Assembly (NCBI GenBank): GCA_003242075.1
Contig: QBMO01000003.1
Span: forward strand, 22,700-55,856
Length of the DNA stretch: 33,157 nucleotides
Direction of reading: 5' to 3'
DNA from: Alphaproteobacteria bacterium
GTDB lineage: Bacteria > Pseudomonadota > Alphaproteobacteria > Caulobacterales > Aquidulcibacteraceae
The notes below the pieces were generated by a model. The model was not told the DNA's origin, made no database searches, and worked only from the letters and a program-made list of their open reading frames with translations. The translations under genes were made by a program, and so were the position numbers. Within the stretch, counting starts at the first letter, position 1. Every line of letters begins with the position of its first letter. Shown piece by piece: positions 1 to 7,562 of the stretch.

Positions 1-768
1 GCGATCTGGATGACGGTGTTTTCCGTGCCGCTGTTCCTGTGGTCGCCGGACGGCGCAGCGGGCGGCGGCGCGAAATTGTTCGACTCGATTGCGCAAGGCG
101 CAATCAACGTCACGCGCACCATCCGCAAATTGCGCGACTATAAGAACGTCGCGCTCTTCCTGCTGGCGCGCATGTTCTATGCTGACGGCACCACCGCGAT
201 CCTCATCTTCAGCGGCGCTTATGCGTCCGGCGTGATGGGCTGGGATCTGTTGGAGATGCTGCTCTATGGCCTGTCGCTCTCGATCGTGGCGGTGAGCGGC
301 GGCTTTTTCGGCGCTTGGCTGGAACACCGCATCGGCTCGCGCAACGCGCTGGCTTCGATGATCGCGCTGACGCTTCTGTGCCTGGTGGCGATGACGTCGA
401 TGTCGCTGACCTCGATCTTGTTCATGCCGGCCTCCTCGGCGCCGGTGTGGGACGCCCCGGTGTTTCAAAGCGCGCCGGAACTCGCCTATCTGGGCTTCTC
501 GATGCTGATCGCGATCTCGATCACCAGCGCCATCGCTTCCGGTCGTTCGCTGATGGCCAAGCTCGCGCCGAAGGGCATGGAGGGCGAACTGTTCGGGCTT
601 TACGCGCTTTCCAACGCCGCCACGGTGTGGCTGGGGCCGATGCTGGTCGAGTATTTCACCTCCGCTTACCAAAGCCAGCGCGCCGGCTTTGCCTCCATCG
701 CCATTCTGCTGCTGGCAGGGCTCTTGCTGTTGCTTAGGGTTAAACCGCCAGCGGAGCAGAGCGGGTGA
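1..768 (+). CDS. MFS permease, UMF1/Atg22-like, C-terminal part
   Basis: The reading frame is open from the first base, so the gene starts before the window and only about 255 C-terminal residues are seen. The protein is very hydrophobic, with about six membrane segments: around residues 45-60, 70-95, 110-135, 160-180, 200-215 and 225-245. A cytoplasmic loop of the type RTIRKLRDYKNVALFLLARM is characteristic of the UMF1 (Atg22-like) branch of the major facilitator superfamily, which sits in the inner membrane and moves small solutes. The substrate cannot be told from sequence. The stop overlaps the GTG start of the GtrA-like gene by four bases, so the two are probably cotranscribed. Confidence 0.8.
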   Translation, partial: AIWMTVFSVPLFLWSPDGAAGGGAKLFDSIAQGAINVTRTIRKLRDYKNVALFLLARMFYADGTTAILIFSGAYASGVMGWDLLEMLLYGLSLSIVAVSGGFFGAWLEHRIGSRNALASMIALTLLCLVAMTSMSLTSILFMPASSAPVWDAPVFQSAPELAYLGFSMLIAISITSAIASGRSLMAKLAPKGMEGELFGLYALSNAATVWLGPMLVEYFTSAYQSQRAGFASIAILLLAGLLLLLRVKPPAEQSG

Positions 769-1169
769 CGCCCGAATTCGTGCAGCAATTCATGCAACGC
801 GCCGTGGTGCGCGACTTTCTCCGCTTCGCCGCTGTCGGCGCAGTGGCGACGGTGGTGCACTATGCCGTGCTGATCGCGATGACGGAGCTGGGCGGCGCAA
901 GCCCGGTGATCGCCACCATTTGCGGCTTCTTCGTCGGCGCGCTGGTGAGCTACACGTTGAACCGCCGCTACACCTTCGCGACCAAGCCCGCCTTCGGCAA
1001 AGGCTTGCTCAAGTTTCTGCTCGTGATCGCCGTTGGCGCCGTGATCAATGCCGGCATCGTGGCGGCGTTCGTCAACGCTGGCGTCCACTACATGATCGGC
1101 CAAGTGATCGCGACGGGCCTGGTGCTGATCTGGAATTTCGCCGGCGCGCGGCTCTTGGTTTTTCGCTGA
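765..1169 (+). CDS. GtrA-like family membrane protein
   Basis: This 134-residue protein has four predicted membrane helices, at about residues 20-40, 45-65, 85-105 and 108-130. It carries the family signature FLRFAAVGAVATVVHYAVL near the N-terminus and SYTLNRRYTF after helix 2. GtrA/DPMS proteins are small inner-membrane proteins linked to flipping or transfer of undecaprenyl- or dolichyl-linked sugars in cell-surface glycosylation. The GTG start at 765 overlaps the preceding permease stop (GTGA), which suggests translational coupling. No glycosyltransferase gene lies beside it, so its sugar substrate is unknown. Confidence 0.8.
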   Translation: MTPEFVQQFMQRAVVRDFLRFAAVGAVATVVHYAVLIAMTELGGASPVIATICGFFVGALVSYTLNRRYTFATKPAFGKGLLKFLLVIAVGAVINAGIVAAFVNAGVHYMIGQVIATGLVLIWNFAGARLLVFR

Positions 1170-1177
1170 CGCAGAAA

Positions 1178-1210
1178 AAGGACGCGGAGGGGAGCAATCT
1201 CCGCGTCCTT
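1178..1210 (+). terminator. Strong hairpin terminator
   Basis: A 12-bp perfect stem (AAGGACGCGGAG / CTCCGCGTCCTT) closes a 9-base loop nine bases after the GtrA-like stop. A short pyrimidine tail (ttctct) follows. It lies between convergent genes and its A-rich left flank would also work on the other strand, so it may be bidirectional. Confidence 0.7.
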
Positions 1211-1255
1211 CTCTATCGCCGCGCGTTTGGGCGTGGGGGTCTTGGTCGTCGCGGG

Positions 1256-1369
1256 CTAAGCGACGAGGCGCGCGGCTTGAACGAAAACGGTCACCACCAA
1301 GGGCGCAAACACCAGGGCGGCTGCGACGAGCGCCAAAACGATGGCCTCGGCGCTGAACTCCTCCCGCAC
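1256..1369 (-). CDS. Small hydrophobic peptide B (37 aa), candidate
   Basis: A GTG codon directly after the stop of the upstream 30-aa ORF, in the same frame, opens a 37-residue ORF. It has one hydrophobic segment (ALVAAALVFAPLVVTVFV). It matches peptide A at 13 of 26 aligned positions, sharing AL-AA, VFAP, QAA and a terminal VA, so the two look like a tandem duplication. No Shine-Dalgarno sequence precedes the GTG, so translation would depend on coupling or readthrough of the TAA. It could instead be the decayed second half of one longer membrane protein. Confidence 0.35.
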   Translation of the reverse strand: MREEFSAEAIVLALVAAALVFAPLVVTVFVQAARLVA

Positions 1370-1462
1370 TTAAGCGACGATCAGCGCAGCTTGGTTCAAC
1401 GTGGCCATCGCCATCGGGGCGAACACGGCGCAGGCGGCGATCAGGGCGAAAAACTTGGTCAT
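1370..1462 (-). CDS. Small hydrophobic peptide A (30 aa), candidate
   Basis: This 30-residue ORF starts at ATG 1462, with a GGAG ribosome-binding site about eight bases upstream. It begins MTKFF and continues with a hydrophobic run (ALIAACAVFAPMAMATL), so it may be a single-span membrane peptide or a signal-peptide-like fragment. It is immediately followed in frame by the related peptide B. An 18-base palindrome lies just upstream of its ribosome-binding site. I do not recognise a family. Confidence 0.4.
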   Translation of the reverse strand: MTKFFALIAACAVFAPMAMATLNQAALIVA

Positions 1463-1476
1463 CTCATTTGCTCCAC

Positions 1477-1494
1477 TCGAAGCGCTCGCTTCGA
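1477..1494 (-). promoter_or_regulatory. Perfect palindrome in leader of the small peptides
   Basis: TCGAAGCG-CT-CGCTTCGA forms an 8-bp perfect inverted repeat three bases upstream of the Shine-Dalgarno sequence of peptide A. It could be an operator or an mRNA hairpin controlling ribosome access. Confidence 0.4.
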
Positions 1495-1528
1495 TGAGGA
1501 GAAGGTAGGGGTTGGTTAGGGATGGCGA

Positions 1529-1544
1529 TGTGACTCGGGTCACG
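1529..1544. promoter_or_regulatory. CRP/FNR-family-like binding site
   Basis: TGTGACTCGGGTCACG matches the CRP-type palindrome TGTGA-N6-TCACA with one mismatch. It lies between the divergent small-peptide genes (leftward) and the KAP NTPase gene (rightward), so it could control either. One site in isolation is weak evidence. Confidence 0.35.
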
Positions 1545-1593
1545 CTCGTGTCGCGCCGGACGTCGCATCAAGAATCGGCGTATTCTCAGGGCC

Positions 1594-2969
1594 ATGATGG
1601 ACGGCACGCATAAGGCGGATCCTTGGGAAGGTGACTTGCTCACGCGGGGCCGCCTGTCCGCAAACCTTCGAAAAGTCATTTCGTCCATGGGCTCCGGTGG
1701 AGCCTTCGGAATCGACGCTCCGTTCGGTCATGGAAAAACTTTTTTGTCGGCGGTCTTGCTGCTGAACTGAAGAGCGAAGGGCACACGGTCGTTCACTTTG
1801 ACGCTTGGAAAGCTGATCTTGCCACTCGGCCACTCTTCTTGTTCGTGAGCGAGGTGCTCGCGCAATTAGCGGCACAGGGCATATCGCTTTCTGAAAAACC
1901 CGCAGTTCGGAAGCGGCTCACCCAACTCACATCTGCAGTCGCTAGAATCGGTTTGAAGACAGTTCTCAGAGCGGGTGACGACGATCTTGACAAATTGGCA
2001 GAGCCTTTTGTTGCTGAGGTCGATAAGTTGGACTTCGCAAAGGGAGGCGCCGCCGCAGAAGCGCTTTCGCTTGCAAGCGAAGTCGAGCTTGCAAGAGCGT
2101 CATTTGCGGAAGCGGTCCGGGGCCTCCTCGTCGAGCCAAATAAGCGGCTGCCGCTCCTAATTGTCGTAGACGAACTGGACCGAGCGCGGCCTGATTTTGC
2201 AATTGAATTTTTAGAAGCTCTGAAGTTTGTGTTTAGCACAGAGCACGTCGTATTCTGTGTGTCTGTCGACCGGAAAAACCTCGTGGCCTCCCTCCGCGCG
2301 CGTTTCGGCAACTCGTACGATGTTGATCAGTATCTCGCGCGCTTGTTTTCATTTTGGGTGCGCCTCGACAACCCTCACCACAATCCTTCCTTTCTGACTG
2401 CAGCGTTGAAGCGCCGATCATTGATAGAGGATGGGCTGTTGGATGAGTCCGAGCGTACTGATGAATGCATTACGTCCCTGGTAGACTGCGCCCTCGTTGG
2501 TCTCGGCGAACGAGCTGATAATCTTCGCTCTATGGAGCGGTGTGCCGAGCGGGCTAATATTTGTGCGCGATCAATTGCGCCCAATCGGTGGGCTGGGTTG
2601 ATTGGCTTCTTGGCCGGGCTCTCCGTGGCTGATCGCGATTTCTTGCTGGACTGCGTCTCTGAGACTCACGACCTCAAGAATCGCAATCTCGGGCCATATA
2701 ATACCGTTCTCGATCCGGAACCGGACTTCCTTGATCGGCTCAGGCGGGCAACTTCGGGAGCCGCTGATTGGATTTGTGTTGCCGCTATAGCCTGGAGTCT
2801 TCCTCCCGGCGATGTGGAAGCGCGCAAATACGAAATATCGCAGGTCTTTGACGAACGGATCGCCGATGGTGCAGCTGCGATGGCGCGAGAACTAAGCATC
2901 CGCAAGCGCCTGTTCAACAGGTCAGCCGCTGTGCTGGTATTCGCAGAAATTGGCTGGGCGCTCGGCTAG
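1594..2969 (+). pseudogene. KAP family P-loop NTPase, frameshifted
   Basis: ATG 1594 opens a frame with a Walker A motif (APFGHGKT, residues 42-49) and stops at 1768. The continuation lies in the -1 frame: VGGLAAELKSEGHTVVHFDAWK, then FVSEVLAQLAAQ, and a Walker B region (LPLLIVVDELDRARPDF) followed by FCVSVDR, running to 2969. Joined, they make a normal KAP NTPase of about 459 residues. The break falls in a run of six T (1740-1745), where seven T would restore the frame. KAP NTPases are predicted membrane-associated or signalling ATPases, often found in accessory DNA. The T TTT TTG heptamer at the break could also allow -1 slippage, so the gene may be a true pseudogene, a sequencing error, or expressed by frameshifting. 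Confidence 0.75.
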
Positions 2970-3031
2970 AGCTCTGCACTAGTAGGTCTAGCGGAGCTTG
3001 TTTCGTCAGCCGCCGGTGGAGTCGGCATCGT

Positions 3032-3226
3032 TCACGGTGAGCGATACGTCAAGCTTCGCGGGTTGAGCACGCGGTAGGTCGTGGCGCCGTGGAGTTTGCG
3101 GATGCGGGCGAAGTCGATCCGCGCCATGGCGAGCGCTTCTGCCTGGTCCGTCGCGTTGACGGTGTAGGAGTGGACGACGTCAGCGTCCGCCACGAACTCG
3201 ACCAGGAAGCTCACCAGGGCTCTCAT
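3032..3226 (-). CDS. Small hypothetical protein (64 aa)
   Basis: This 64-residue ORF begins MRALVSFLVEFVADADVVHSY and has a compact alternation of strand- and helix-like segments (VNATDQAEALAMARIDFARIR). The pattern resembles small alpha/beta domains, and codon third positions are GC-rich as in neighbouring genes. I recognise no family and see no clear ribosome-binding site. It stands alone between the rightward KAP gene and a rightward small gene. Confidence 0.45.
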   Translation of the reverse strand: MRALVSFLVEFVADADVVHSYTVNATDQAEALAMARIDFARIRKLHGATTYRVLNPRSLTYRSP

Positions 3227-3396
3227 ACAGCACGCAGGTACCGGCGGCGCCGATTCTGCTCTGTACGCTATCGTACAAAGAGATGAAGAAAGGCTGTCTT
3301 TGTGCGGTTGCGTACCGAACTGGGGGGAACTTGTCGGCTAAGGTTCCATCGTTCGCACGCACTTGGCGGTCACGAACTTTGCTCGGGAGGAACCCC

Positions 3397-3567
3397 ATGT
3401 CCGTCTCGCACCAAGAGTTTCTGAAAGTCTGCACATTCTGCGGTGAGATTTTCGACGCCAACATCGAAGCCGAAGGCATCCATCATCGGCAGCTCAACCA
3501 CGCGCCCTTGCTCCCCGTGCGCAAATCGTGGCGGCGGCCAACTTTGATGTGCGTGCGCGCGCGCTAA
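3397..3567 (+). CDS. Small Cys/His-rich protein (56 aa)
   Basis: I chose ATG 3397 because a GGGAGG ribosome-binding site lies about eight bases upstream; an earlier in-frame ATG at 3283 lacks one. The 56-residue product contains C12-x2-C15 followed by H29, H30 and H35, spaced like a C2H2 zinc-finger-type metal site. It ends with a basic tail (RKSWRRPTLMCVRAR). Similar tiny zinc-ribbon-like proteins occur in alphaproteobacteria, but I cannot name the family. A strong hairpin terminator follows at 3620. Confidence 0.5.
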   Translation: MSVSHQEFLKVCTFCGEIFDANIEAEGIHHRQLNHAPLLPVRKSWRRPTLMCVRAR

Positions 3568-3619
3568 GCCGAAGAAGCGCGGGGACCGTCTCAGCCGCGA
3601 TCCCGATGCTTCCTGTGAG

Positions 3620-3660
3620 CGGCCTTCCAACCTTCACCCGTCTGGAAGGCCGTTTCGCTT
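3620..3660 (+). terminator. Hairpin terminator
   Basis: CGGCCTTCCA and TGGAAGGCCG form a perfect 10-bp stem around a 13-base loop, followed by TTTCGCTT. It lies 53 bases after the small Cys/His-rich gene and before the convergent DUF971 gene. Confidence 0.65.
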
Positions 3661-3698
3661 ACTAACTCGGTTTAGTGGGCGTTGCGCTTGTCGAACCC

Positions 3699-4058
3699 CT
3701 AAGCCTCGTCCCGCAACCCGCGCAGTCTCAGTGTTTCACGATAAACGCGGAGCTTTTCTTCTTTGTGGGCGCCCAGCTCGTAGAGCAGGTCCCAGCTGTA
3801 GAGGCCGGTGTCGTGGCCGTCGTCGAAGCTGATGCGCACGGCGTAGCGGCCGATGGCGTCGGCGCGAGTGACGCCGACATTGGCTTTGCCTTTCACCGGC
3901 GGCGGCGCTTCGCCGCCGTGGCCTTTGTTCTCGGCGCTCGGGCTTTCGATGCGCAGCAGTTCGAACGGGATGTCGAATTCGGCGCCGTCATCGAAGCTGA
4001 TGTGCAGCGCTTTCGCTTCGCGGTCGAAGACGAGATCGGTGGGCCAAGGTGAGGTCAA
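3699..4058 (-). CDS. DUF971 family protein
   Basis: This 119-residue protein has the DUF971 layout (gamma-butyrobetaine hydroxylase N-terminal-like). WPTDLVFDREAKALHISFDDG opens the domain, FDIPFELLRIESPSAE follows, and the second half reads AIGRYAVRISFDDGHDTGLYSWDLLYELG. In eukaryotic relatives this fold carries a zinc site. Bacterial stand-alone members are small cytosolic proteins, sometimes linked with iron-sulfur cluster biology, with no settled role. It reads in the same direction as Trm112 and the LonN gene but is separated from them by a 150-bp palindromic repeat. Confidence 0.85.
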   Translation of the reverse strand: MTSPWPTDLVFDREAKALHISFDDGAEFDIPFELLRIESPSAENKGHGGEAPPPVKGKANVGVTRADAIGRYAVRISFDDGHDTGLYSWDLLYELGAHKEEKLRVYRETLRLRGLRDEA

Positions 4059-4059
4059 C

Positions 4060-4209
4060 GATCCCTCCCCGTGAGGGGAGGGTGTCGCAAAGCTTGCTTT
4101 GCGACGGGCGGGGCGGCAGCGCCACCGCCTGAAGCACTTGCGTTTTCACCCCACCCGTCAGCTTCCGCGTTGCGCAAGCTGACACCCTCCCCTTTCAGGG
4201 GAGGGATCG
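4060..4209. repeat. Intergenic palindromic repeat (REP/BIME-like)
   Basis: Two outer arms mirror each other: GATCCCTCCCC-GTGAGGGGAGGGTGTC on the left and GACACCCTCCCC-TTTCAGGGGAGGGATC on the right. Each arm is itself a hairpin. Inside are a perfect 10-bp hairpin (GTCGCAAAGC / GCTTTGCGAC, 4084-4105) and a GTCAGCTT / AAGCTGAC pair. It has no coding potential. Its position between codirectional genes and its nested palindromes fit the REP-type elements scattered through alphaproteobacterial genomes. Confidence 0.7.
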
Positions 4210-4224
4210 TTTGCGCGTGGTCAC

Positions 4225-4407
4225 TCACTCGTCCGCCCCCAACTCGCGCGCTTCGTCGATCAGCATGATCGGCACGCCGTCGCGGACGGGATAGGCGAGG
4301 CGGGCGGCGTCGCTGATCAGCTCTTGCTTGGCGCGGTCATAGCGCAGCGGCGTGCGCGACTGCGGGCAGACGAGCACTTCGAGCAGCTTGGGATCAACCT
4401 CACTCAT
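4225..4407 (-). CDS. Trm112 family protein (UPF0434/YcaR-like)
   Basis: This 60-residue protein starts [18 protein letters not shown] and contains [18 protein letters not shown], the hallmark of bacterial Trm112/UPF0434 proteins. One zinc-ribbon cysteine is present (LVCPQ), but the second expected cysteine appears to be Ser/Arg, a common degeneration in this family. Eukaryotic and archaeal homologues activate methyltransferases; the bacterial role is not established. I chose ATG 4407 because it overlaps the upstream LonN stop by four bases (ATGA), showing translational coupling. Confidence 0.85.
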   Translation of the reverse strand: MSEVDPKLLEVLVCPQSRTPLRYDRAKQELISDAARLAYPVRDGVPIMLIDEARELGADE

Positions 4408-5066
4408 TGCATCGACCGCGGCCCGCCGCCGCCTTCGTCGGCCACATCCCATTCGAGCAGCGCGATCAAAGCGTCGTTGCGGTCTTCCAGCGTTTGGCTT
4501 TCCAGCAGCGCTTGTTTGGCGGCGGCGTCGAACGGGCAGATTTGCGCTGCGACATTGATCACGGTTTCGGTCGGCGCCTGCTCGACTGAATCCCAATCGA
4601 CCGAAAAGCCGTGCAGGCCAGCGTATGTCTTCAACGTCGCGATCAGCTTGCCGCGATCGATGGCGCGGTCGCTGGCGGGCGCGAAATCGTCGGCGAAGGC
4701 GTCGTAGGAGACGAAGGCTTGGCGATAGGGCGTGCCGGCATTGAGTTCGCGCAGCGCATTGAAACGCGCCACGCCGGTCAGCGTGATCAGATAGCGGCCG
4801 TCATCGGTTTCCGAGAACGTGGTGATGCGCCCGACCGTGCCGACATCGGCGAGATCGGCCACGGTCTCGCCATCGTCGCCGACGCTGGGCTGGATCATGC
4901 CGATCAGCCGCTCGGCGCCGAGCGCATCGTCGACCATGTTGAGATAGCGCGGCTCGAACACGTTGAGCGCCAGCACGCCGCGCGGCAGCAGGATCGCGCC
5001 TTCTAAGGGGAAGAGCGGGATCGTCTGCGGCAAGTCCGCAGGTTTGCGATAGCCGAATGCGCTCAT
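4404..5066 (-). CDS. LON peptidase substrate-binding (LonN) domain protein
   Basis: This 220-residue protein is essentially one LonN/PUA-like domain: [18 protein letters not shown] near the N-terminus, [15 protein letters not shown], then [25 protein letters not shown]. It has no ATPase or protease domain, so it is a stand-alone LonN protein. Such proteins are common beside thioredoxin genes in alphaproteobacteria and are thought to bind peptides or act in protein quality control. It overlaps the thioredoxin gene upstream by four bases and Trm112 downstream by four bases, forming a tight leftward operon. Confidence 0.85.
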   Translation of the reverse strand: MSAFGYRKPADLPQTIPLFPLEGAILLPRGVLALNVFEPRYLNMVDDALGAERLIGMIQPSVGDDGETVADLADVGTVGRITTFSETDDGRYLITLTGVARFNALRELNAGTPYRQAFVSYDAFADDFAPASDRAIDRGKLIATLKTYAGLHGFSVDWDSVEQAPTETVINVAAQICPFDAAAKQALLESQTLEDRNDALIALLEWDVADEGGGGPRSMQ

Positions 5067-5965
5067 GAGAACAGGATCGCTGAAAGTTTACGGCGGCCGC
5101 TCTTGGTCACCTCCGACATCGGGCCGGCGGCTTCGAACACTTTCAGAAGCTGCGCGCGCGCCGCGCCTTCATTCCACTCGCGGTCTTTCTCGATGATGGC
5201 GAGCAGATGCTCGCTTGCGTTTTCGAGATCGCCACGCGCCGACAGCGCTTCAGCCAATTCGAAGCGTGCTTGCAAGTCCTCAGGATCGTTGGCGACCTTG
5301 AGGCCGAGATCGCTGGCGTCGCCTGTTGCTTCGGCCTTGCCGGCCAGTTCGAGTGCAGCGCGCACGCTGGCCACGTCCGGGTGGTTGGCTTTTTCAGGCG
5401 GCGCGTGCTCGAGAATCTCGCGCGCTTGTTCGGGATCGCCCGCGCTGAGCGCAACGCGCGCCATGCCGGCAATGGCTTTGACGTTTTCCGGATCGAGTTG
5501 CAGCACGGCGGTGTAGCCCTGCGCCGCGCCGCCAATGTCGCCGAGCTTCAGCGACTCCGCGGCTTGCTCAAGCAATGGTTCGATCTCCGCCGTCATGTCG
5601 GCGCCGGCGAGGCGTTCGACGAAGAGCTTGATCTGGCTTTCCGGGATCGCGCCCATGAAGCCGTCGATCGGCCGGCCTTGATCGAAGGCGTACACAGCCG
5701 GGATCGATTTGACGCCCAACTGGCCGGCGACGCCGGGATGTTCGTCAATATTGATCTTCACCAGCCGCACCGCGCCGCCAGTGGCGCGCACGGCTTTTTC
5801 GAGCGGCGGCCCGAGCGTGCGGCAAGGGCCGCACCAGGGCGCCCAGAAATCCACGATCACCGGCGCTTGCCGCGACGCCTCGACCACGTCGGCCATGAAG
5901 CCCTGGTCGGAACCGTCTTTGACGATGTCTGTGTCCGGCGTCGCCGCGCCGTCGATGAAGGTCAT
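5063..5965 (-). CDS. CnoX-like thioredoxin with TPR domain
   Basis: This 300-residue protein joins an N-terminal thioredoxin domain (active site WCGPC, residues 44-48) to a C-terminal TPR-like helical region (about 125-300). The layout matches YbbN/CnoX proteins, which hold client proteins during oxidative stress and pass them to chaperones. The intact CxxC suggests redox activity, unlike E. coli CnoX. I chose ATG 5965 because AAGGAC lies about seven bases upstream; the longer frame to 6019 has no ribosome-binding site and would overlap proX. It leads the trx-LonN-Trm112 operon. Confidence 0.9.
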   Translation of the reverse strand: MTFIDGAATPDTDIVKDGSDQGFMADVVEASRQAPVIVDFWAPWCGPCRTLGPPLEKAVRATGGAVRLVKINIDEHPGVAGQLGVKSIPAVYAFDQGRPIDGFMGAIPESQIKLFVERLAGADMTAEIEPLLEQAAESLKLGDIGGAAQGYTAVLQLDPENVKAIAGMARVALSAGDPEQAREILEHAPPEKANHPDVASVRAALELAGKAEATGDASDLGLKVANDPEDLQARFELAEALSARGDLENASEHLLAIIEKDREWNEGAARAQLLKVFEAAGPMSEVTKSGRRKLSAILFS

Positions 5966-5981
5966 GCTGGTGTCCTTATGT

Positions 5982-6533
5982 TCAGGGGAGAACATGGGCC
6001 GGAGGCGCGCCAGGTTCAATTCGTGTCGGTTGGCCGGCGGCGTCGAAACTGAGCCGTACTGGCTCGCGGTCCAGCGCGCGGACGAATTTCAGCATGTCGG
6101 CCGGGCTAATGGCGGTGGTGGCGTCGTTGCGGAGCGGATGGAAATTGACCGGGTCGTGGGCGAAGAATCCTTCGTCGAGGATGAGGGTGACGCGGCGATC
6201 GGGATCGTTGATCAGCGCAAAAAGGGTGACCGAGCCCGGCGTGACGCCGAGATGTTGGAACAGCAGTTCGGCATTGCCGAAGCTGAAACGCGGAACTCCG
6301 AGCAGTTTCGAGACGGCGTTCAGATCGATGGCGCTCTCGCCCAGCGCCGAAAGCAGCCAAAGCCCGCCCTTTTTGTCCTTGAGGAACAGGTTCTTGGAAT
6401 GGCCGCCGGGGAGCGTCGCCTTCAGGTCGGCGCCTTCCTCGACGGTGAAGATCGGCCGGTGCTGGTGGGTGACATGGGCGATGCCGAGCGCTGAGAGGCG
6501 GGCGAAGAGATCGTCTGGCGTGGCGGGCGGCAT
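5982..6533 (-). CDS. proX: Prolyl-tRNA editing protein ProX (YbaK/EbsC family)
   Basis: This 183-residue protein belongs to the YbaK/ProX trans-editing family, which hydrolyses mischarged Ala-tRNA(Pro) in the cytosol. Supporting motifs are HQHRPIFTVEEG near residue 25, GGHSKNLFLKDKKG with the conserved lysine, and GVTPGSVTLFALIND followed by VTLILDE and FHPLRND. Length fits the family. I chose ATG 6533 because AAGGGG lies upstream at good spacing; a longer frame to 6674 would run through the divergent gene at 6579. It may be cotranscribed with the thioredoxin gene 16 bp downstream. Confidence 0.9.
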   Translation of the reverse strand: MPPATPDDLFARLSALGIAHVTHQHRPIFTVEEGADLKATLPGGHSKNLFLKDKKGGLWLLSALGESAIDLNAVSKLLGVPRFSFGNAELLFQHLGVTPGSVTLFALINDPDRRVTLILDEGFFAHDPVNFHPLRNDATTAISPADMLKFVRALDREPVRLSFDAAGQPTRIEPGAPPAHVLP

Positions 6534-6578
6534 CGCCACCCCTTGGCGCAGGCGCGGCGGAACGTCTAGGGATGGGCG

Positions 6579-7334
6579 ATGAAACTGACCTGTTATCAAG
6601 TCGATCCATCGGCCTCCGAGATGGTCCCTGGTTCGCCCGACCGCGACTGGATGGATCGCTTCGCCGATCGCCATCCGTATCGCTGTTTGCCGCTGGTGGT
6701 GGCGAACACCTCGGGCTGGACGCTGAACTCGCCTGTGTCGTTCACCGCCTCATGGAATGGCGGGCCGCGCACCGAAGATATTCGCCTCGATCCGGACGAC
6801 GGCACGCCGCCCGACATGCTGAAGCGCTGGGCCGTCTCGCATTTCTCCGGTGGCGTGCTGACGTTTCACACCGGTTGGCTTTTCCGTACCGAGCCGGGCT
6901 GGGATCTCTGGACCGGCGGCCCGCCCAATCAGATCAAGGACGGCATTCAGCCTCTCGTCGGCGTTGTTGAGACTTACTGGCTGCCGTTTCCTTTCACGAT
7001 GAATTGGCGTTTCACGCGCCCAGGCATGGTGTCGTTCAAAAAGGGCGAGCCGTTCTGTTTCATCTTCCCGATCCCGCACCAAACGCTCGATGACGTGCAG
7101 CCGATCATCAAATCGATCGAGGACGATCAGGACCTGAAGCGTCAATACACGGCTTGGGGCGATAGCCGCTCGAACTTCATCACGCGCCTGCACGACAACG
7201 ACGCCGAAGCGGTGAAGCACGGCTGGCAGCGCGATTACTTCCGCGGCCGCACCCCCGAAGGCCACGTCGCCCCCGACGACCACATCAACCGCCGCCGGCT
7301 GAAGTCGCCAAGGAAGGCCGAGAAGGGGGAGTAG
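6579..7334 (+). CDS. DUF6065 family protein
   Basis: This 251-residue protein begins MKLTCYQVDPS and contains NTSGWTLNSPVSFTASWNGG, SHFSGGVLTFHTGWLFRT and PFTMNWRFTRPG, the conserved blocks of DUF6065. The function is unknown. Some relatives lie near tryptophan-modifying or 2-oxoglutarate oxygenase-type genes, but nothing of that kind is adjacent here. It is transcribed divergently from proX with only 45 bp between starts. The C-terminus is highly basic (RRRLKSPRKAEK). It is the last backbone gene before the tRNA. Confidence 0.75.
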   Translation: MKLTCYQVDPSASEMVPGSPDRDWMDRFADRHPYRCLPLVVANTSGWTLNSPVSFTASWNGGPRTEDIRLDPDDGTPPDMLKRWAVSHFSGGVLTFHTGWLFRTEPGWDLWTGGPPNQIKDGIQPLVGVVETYWLPFPFTMNWRFTRPGMVSFKKGEPFCFIFPIPHQTLDDVQPIIKSIEDDQDLKRQYTAWGDSRSNFITRLHDNDAEAVKHGWQRDYFRGRTPEGHVAPDDHINRRRLKSPRKAEKGE

Positions 7335-7379
7335 CCGCTTCTCTAGGCGTAGCAGATGGCCTTCGCCGCGTGCGGCCCC

Positions 7380-7408
7380 TTGCGCCCGGCCCCGCCCTCT
7401 GCGATAGG
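7380..7408 (+). promoter_or_regulatory. Possible tRNA-Gly promoter
   Basis: TTGCGC and GATAGG are separated by 17 bp, ending 38 bp upstream of the tRNA. Spacing and position fit a housekeeping promoter, but the hexamers match the consensus only moderately. Confidence 0.3.
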
Positions 7409-7446
7409 AGCGCCCCTCAGGCGCAAGCGATCGCGCCACCCAGGAT

Positions 7447-7521
7447 GCGGGCGTAGCTCAGGGGTAGAGCACAACCTTGCCAAGGTTGGGGTCGTGAGTT
7501 CGAATCTCATCGCCCGCTCCA
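7447..7521 (+). tRNA. tRNA-Gly (anticodon GCC)
   Basis: The 75-base gene folds as a normal cloverleaf. The acceptor stem is GCGGGCG/CGCCCGC, the D arm GCTC-AGGGGTA-GAGC, the anticodon arm CAACC-TTGCCAA-GGTTG with anticodon GCC, and the T arm GTGAG-TTCGAAT-CTCAT; CCA is encoded. It decodes GGC/GGU glycine codons. The 3' portion from the anticodon loop onward is the attachment core of the integrated element and is duplicated at 31109. Confidence 0.97.
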
Positions 7522-7522
7522 A
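7477..7522 (+). repeat. attL: left 46-bp attachment repeat
   Basis: These 46 bases run from the anticodon loop (TTGCCAAGG) through the tRNA 3' end. They are identical to 31109-31154. Crossover inside a tRNA anticodon or T arm is the usual target of tyrosine integrases of this class, and the left copy keeps the tRNA intact. Confidence 0.95.
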
Positions 7523-7562
7523 GGAAACTCAATAAAATCAACGGCTTAGGCCGGATTTAAGT

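Noticed and set aside
5207-6052. A 281-aa plus-strand open frame opposite the thioredoxin gene
   Set aside because: It is antisense to a clear CnoX-like thioredoxin, is repetitive in Arg/Ala, and has no recognisable domain.
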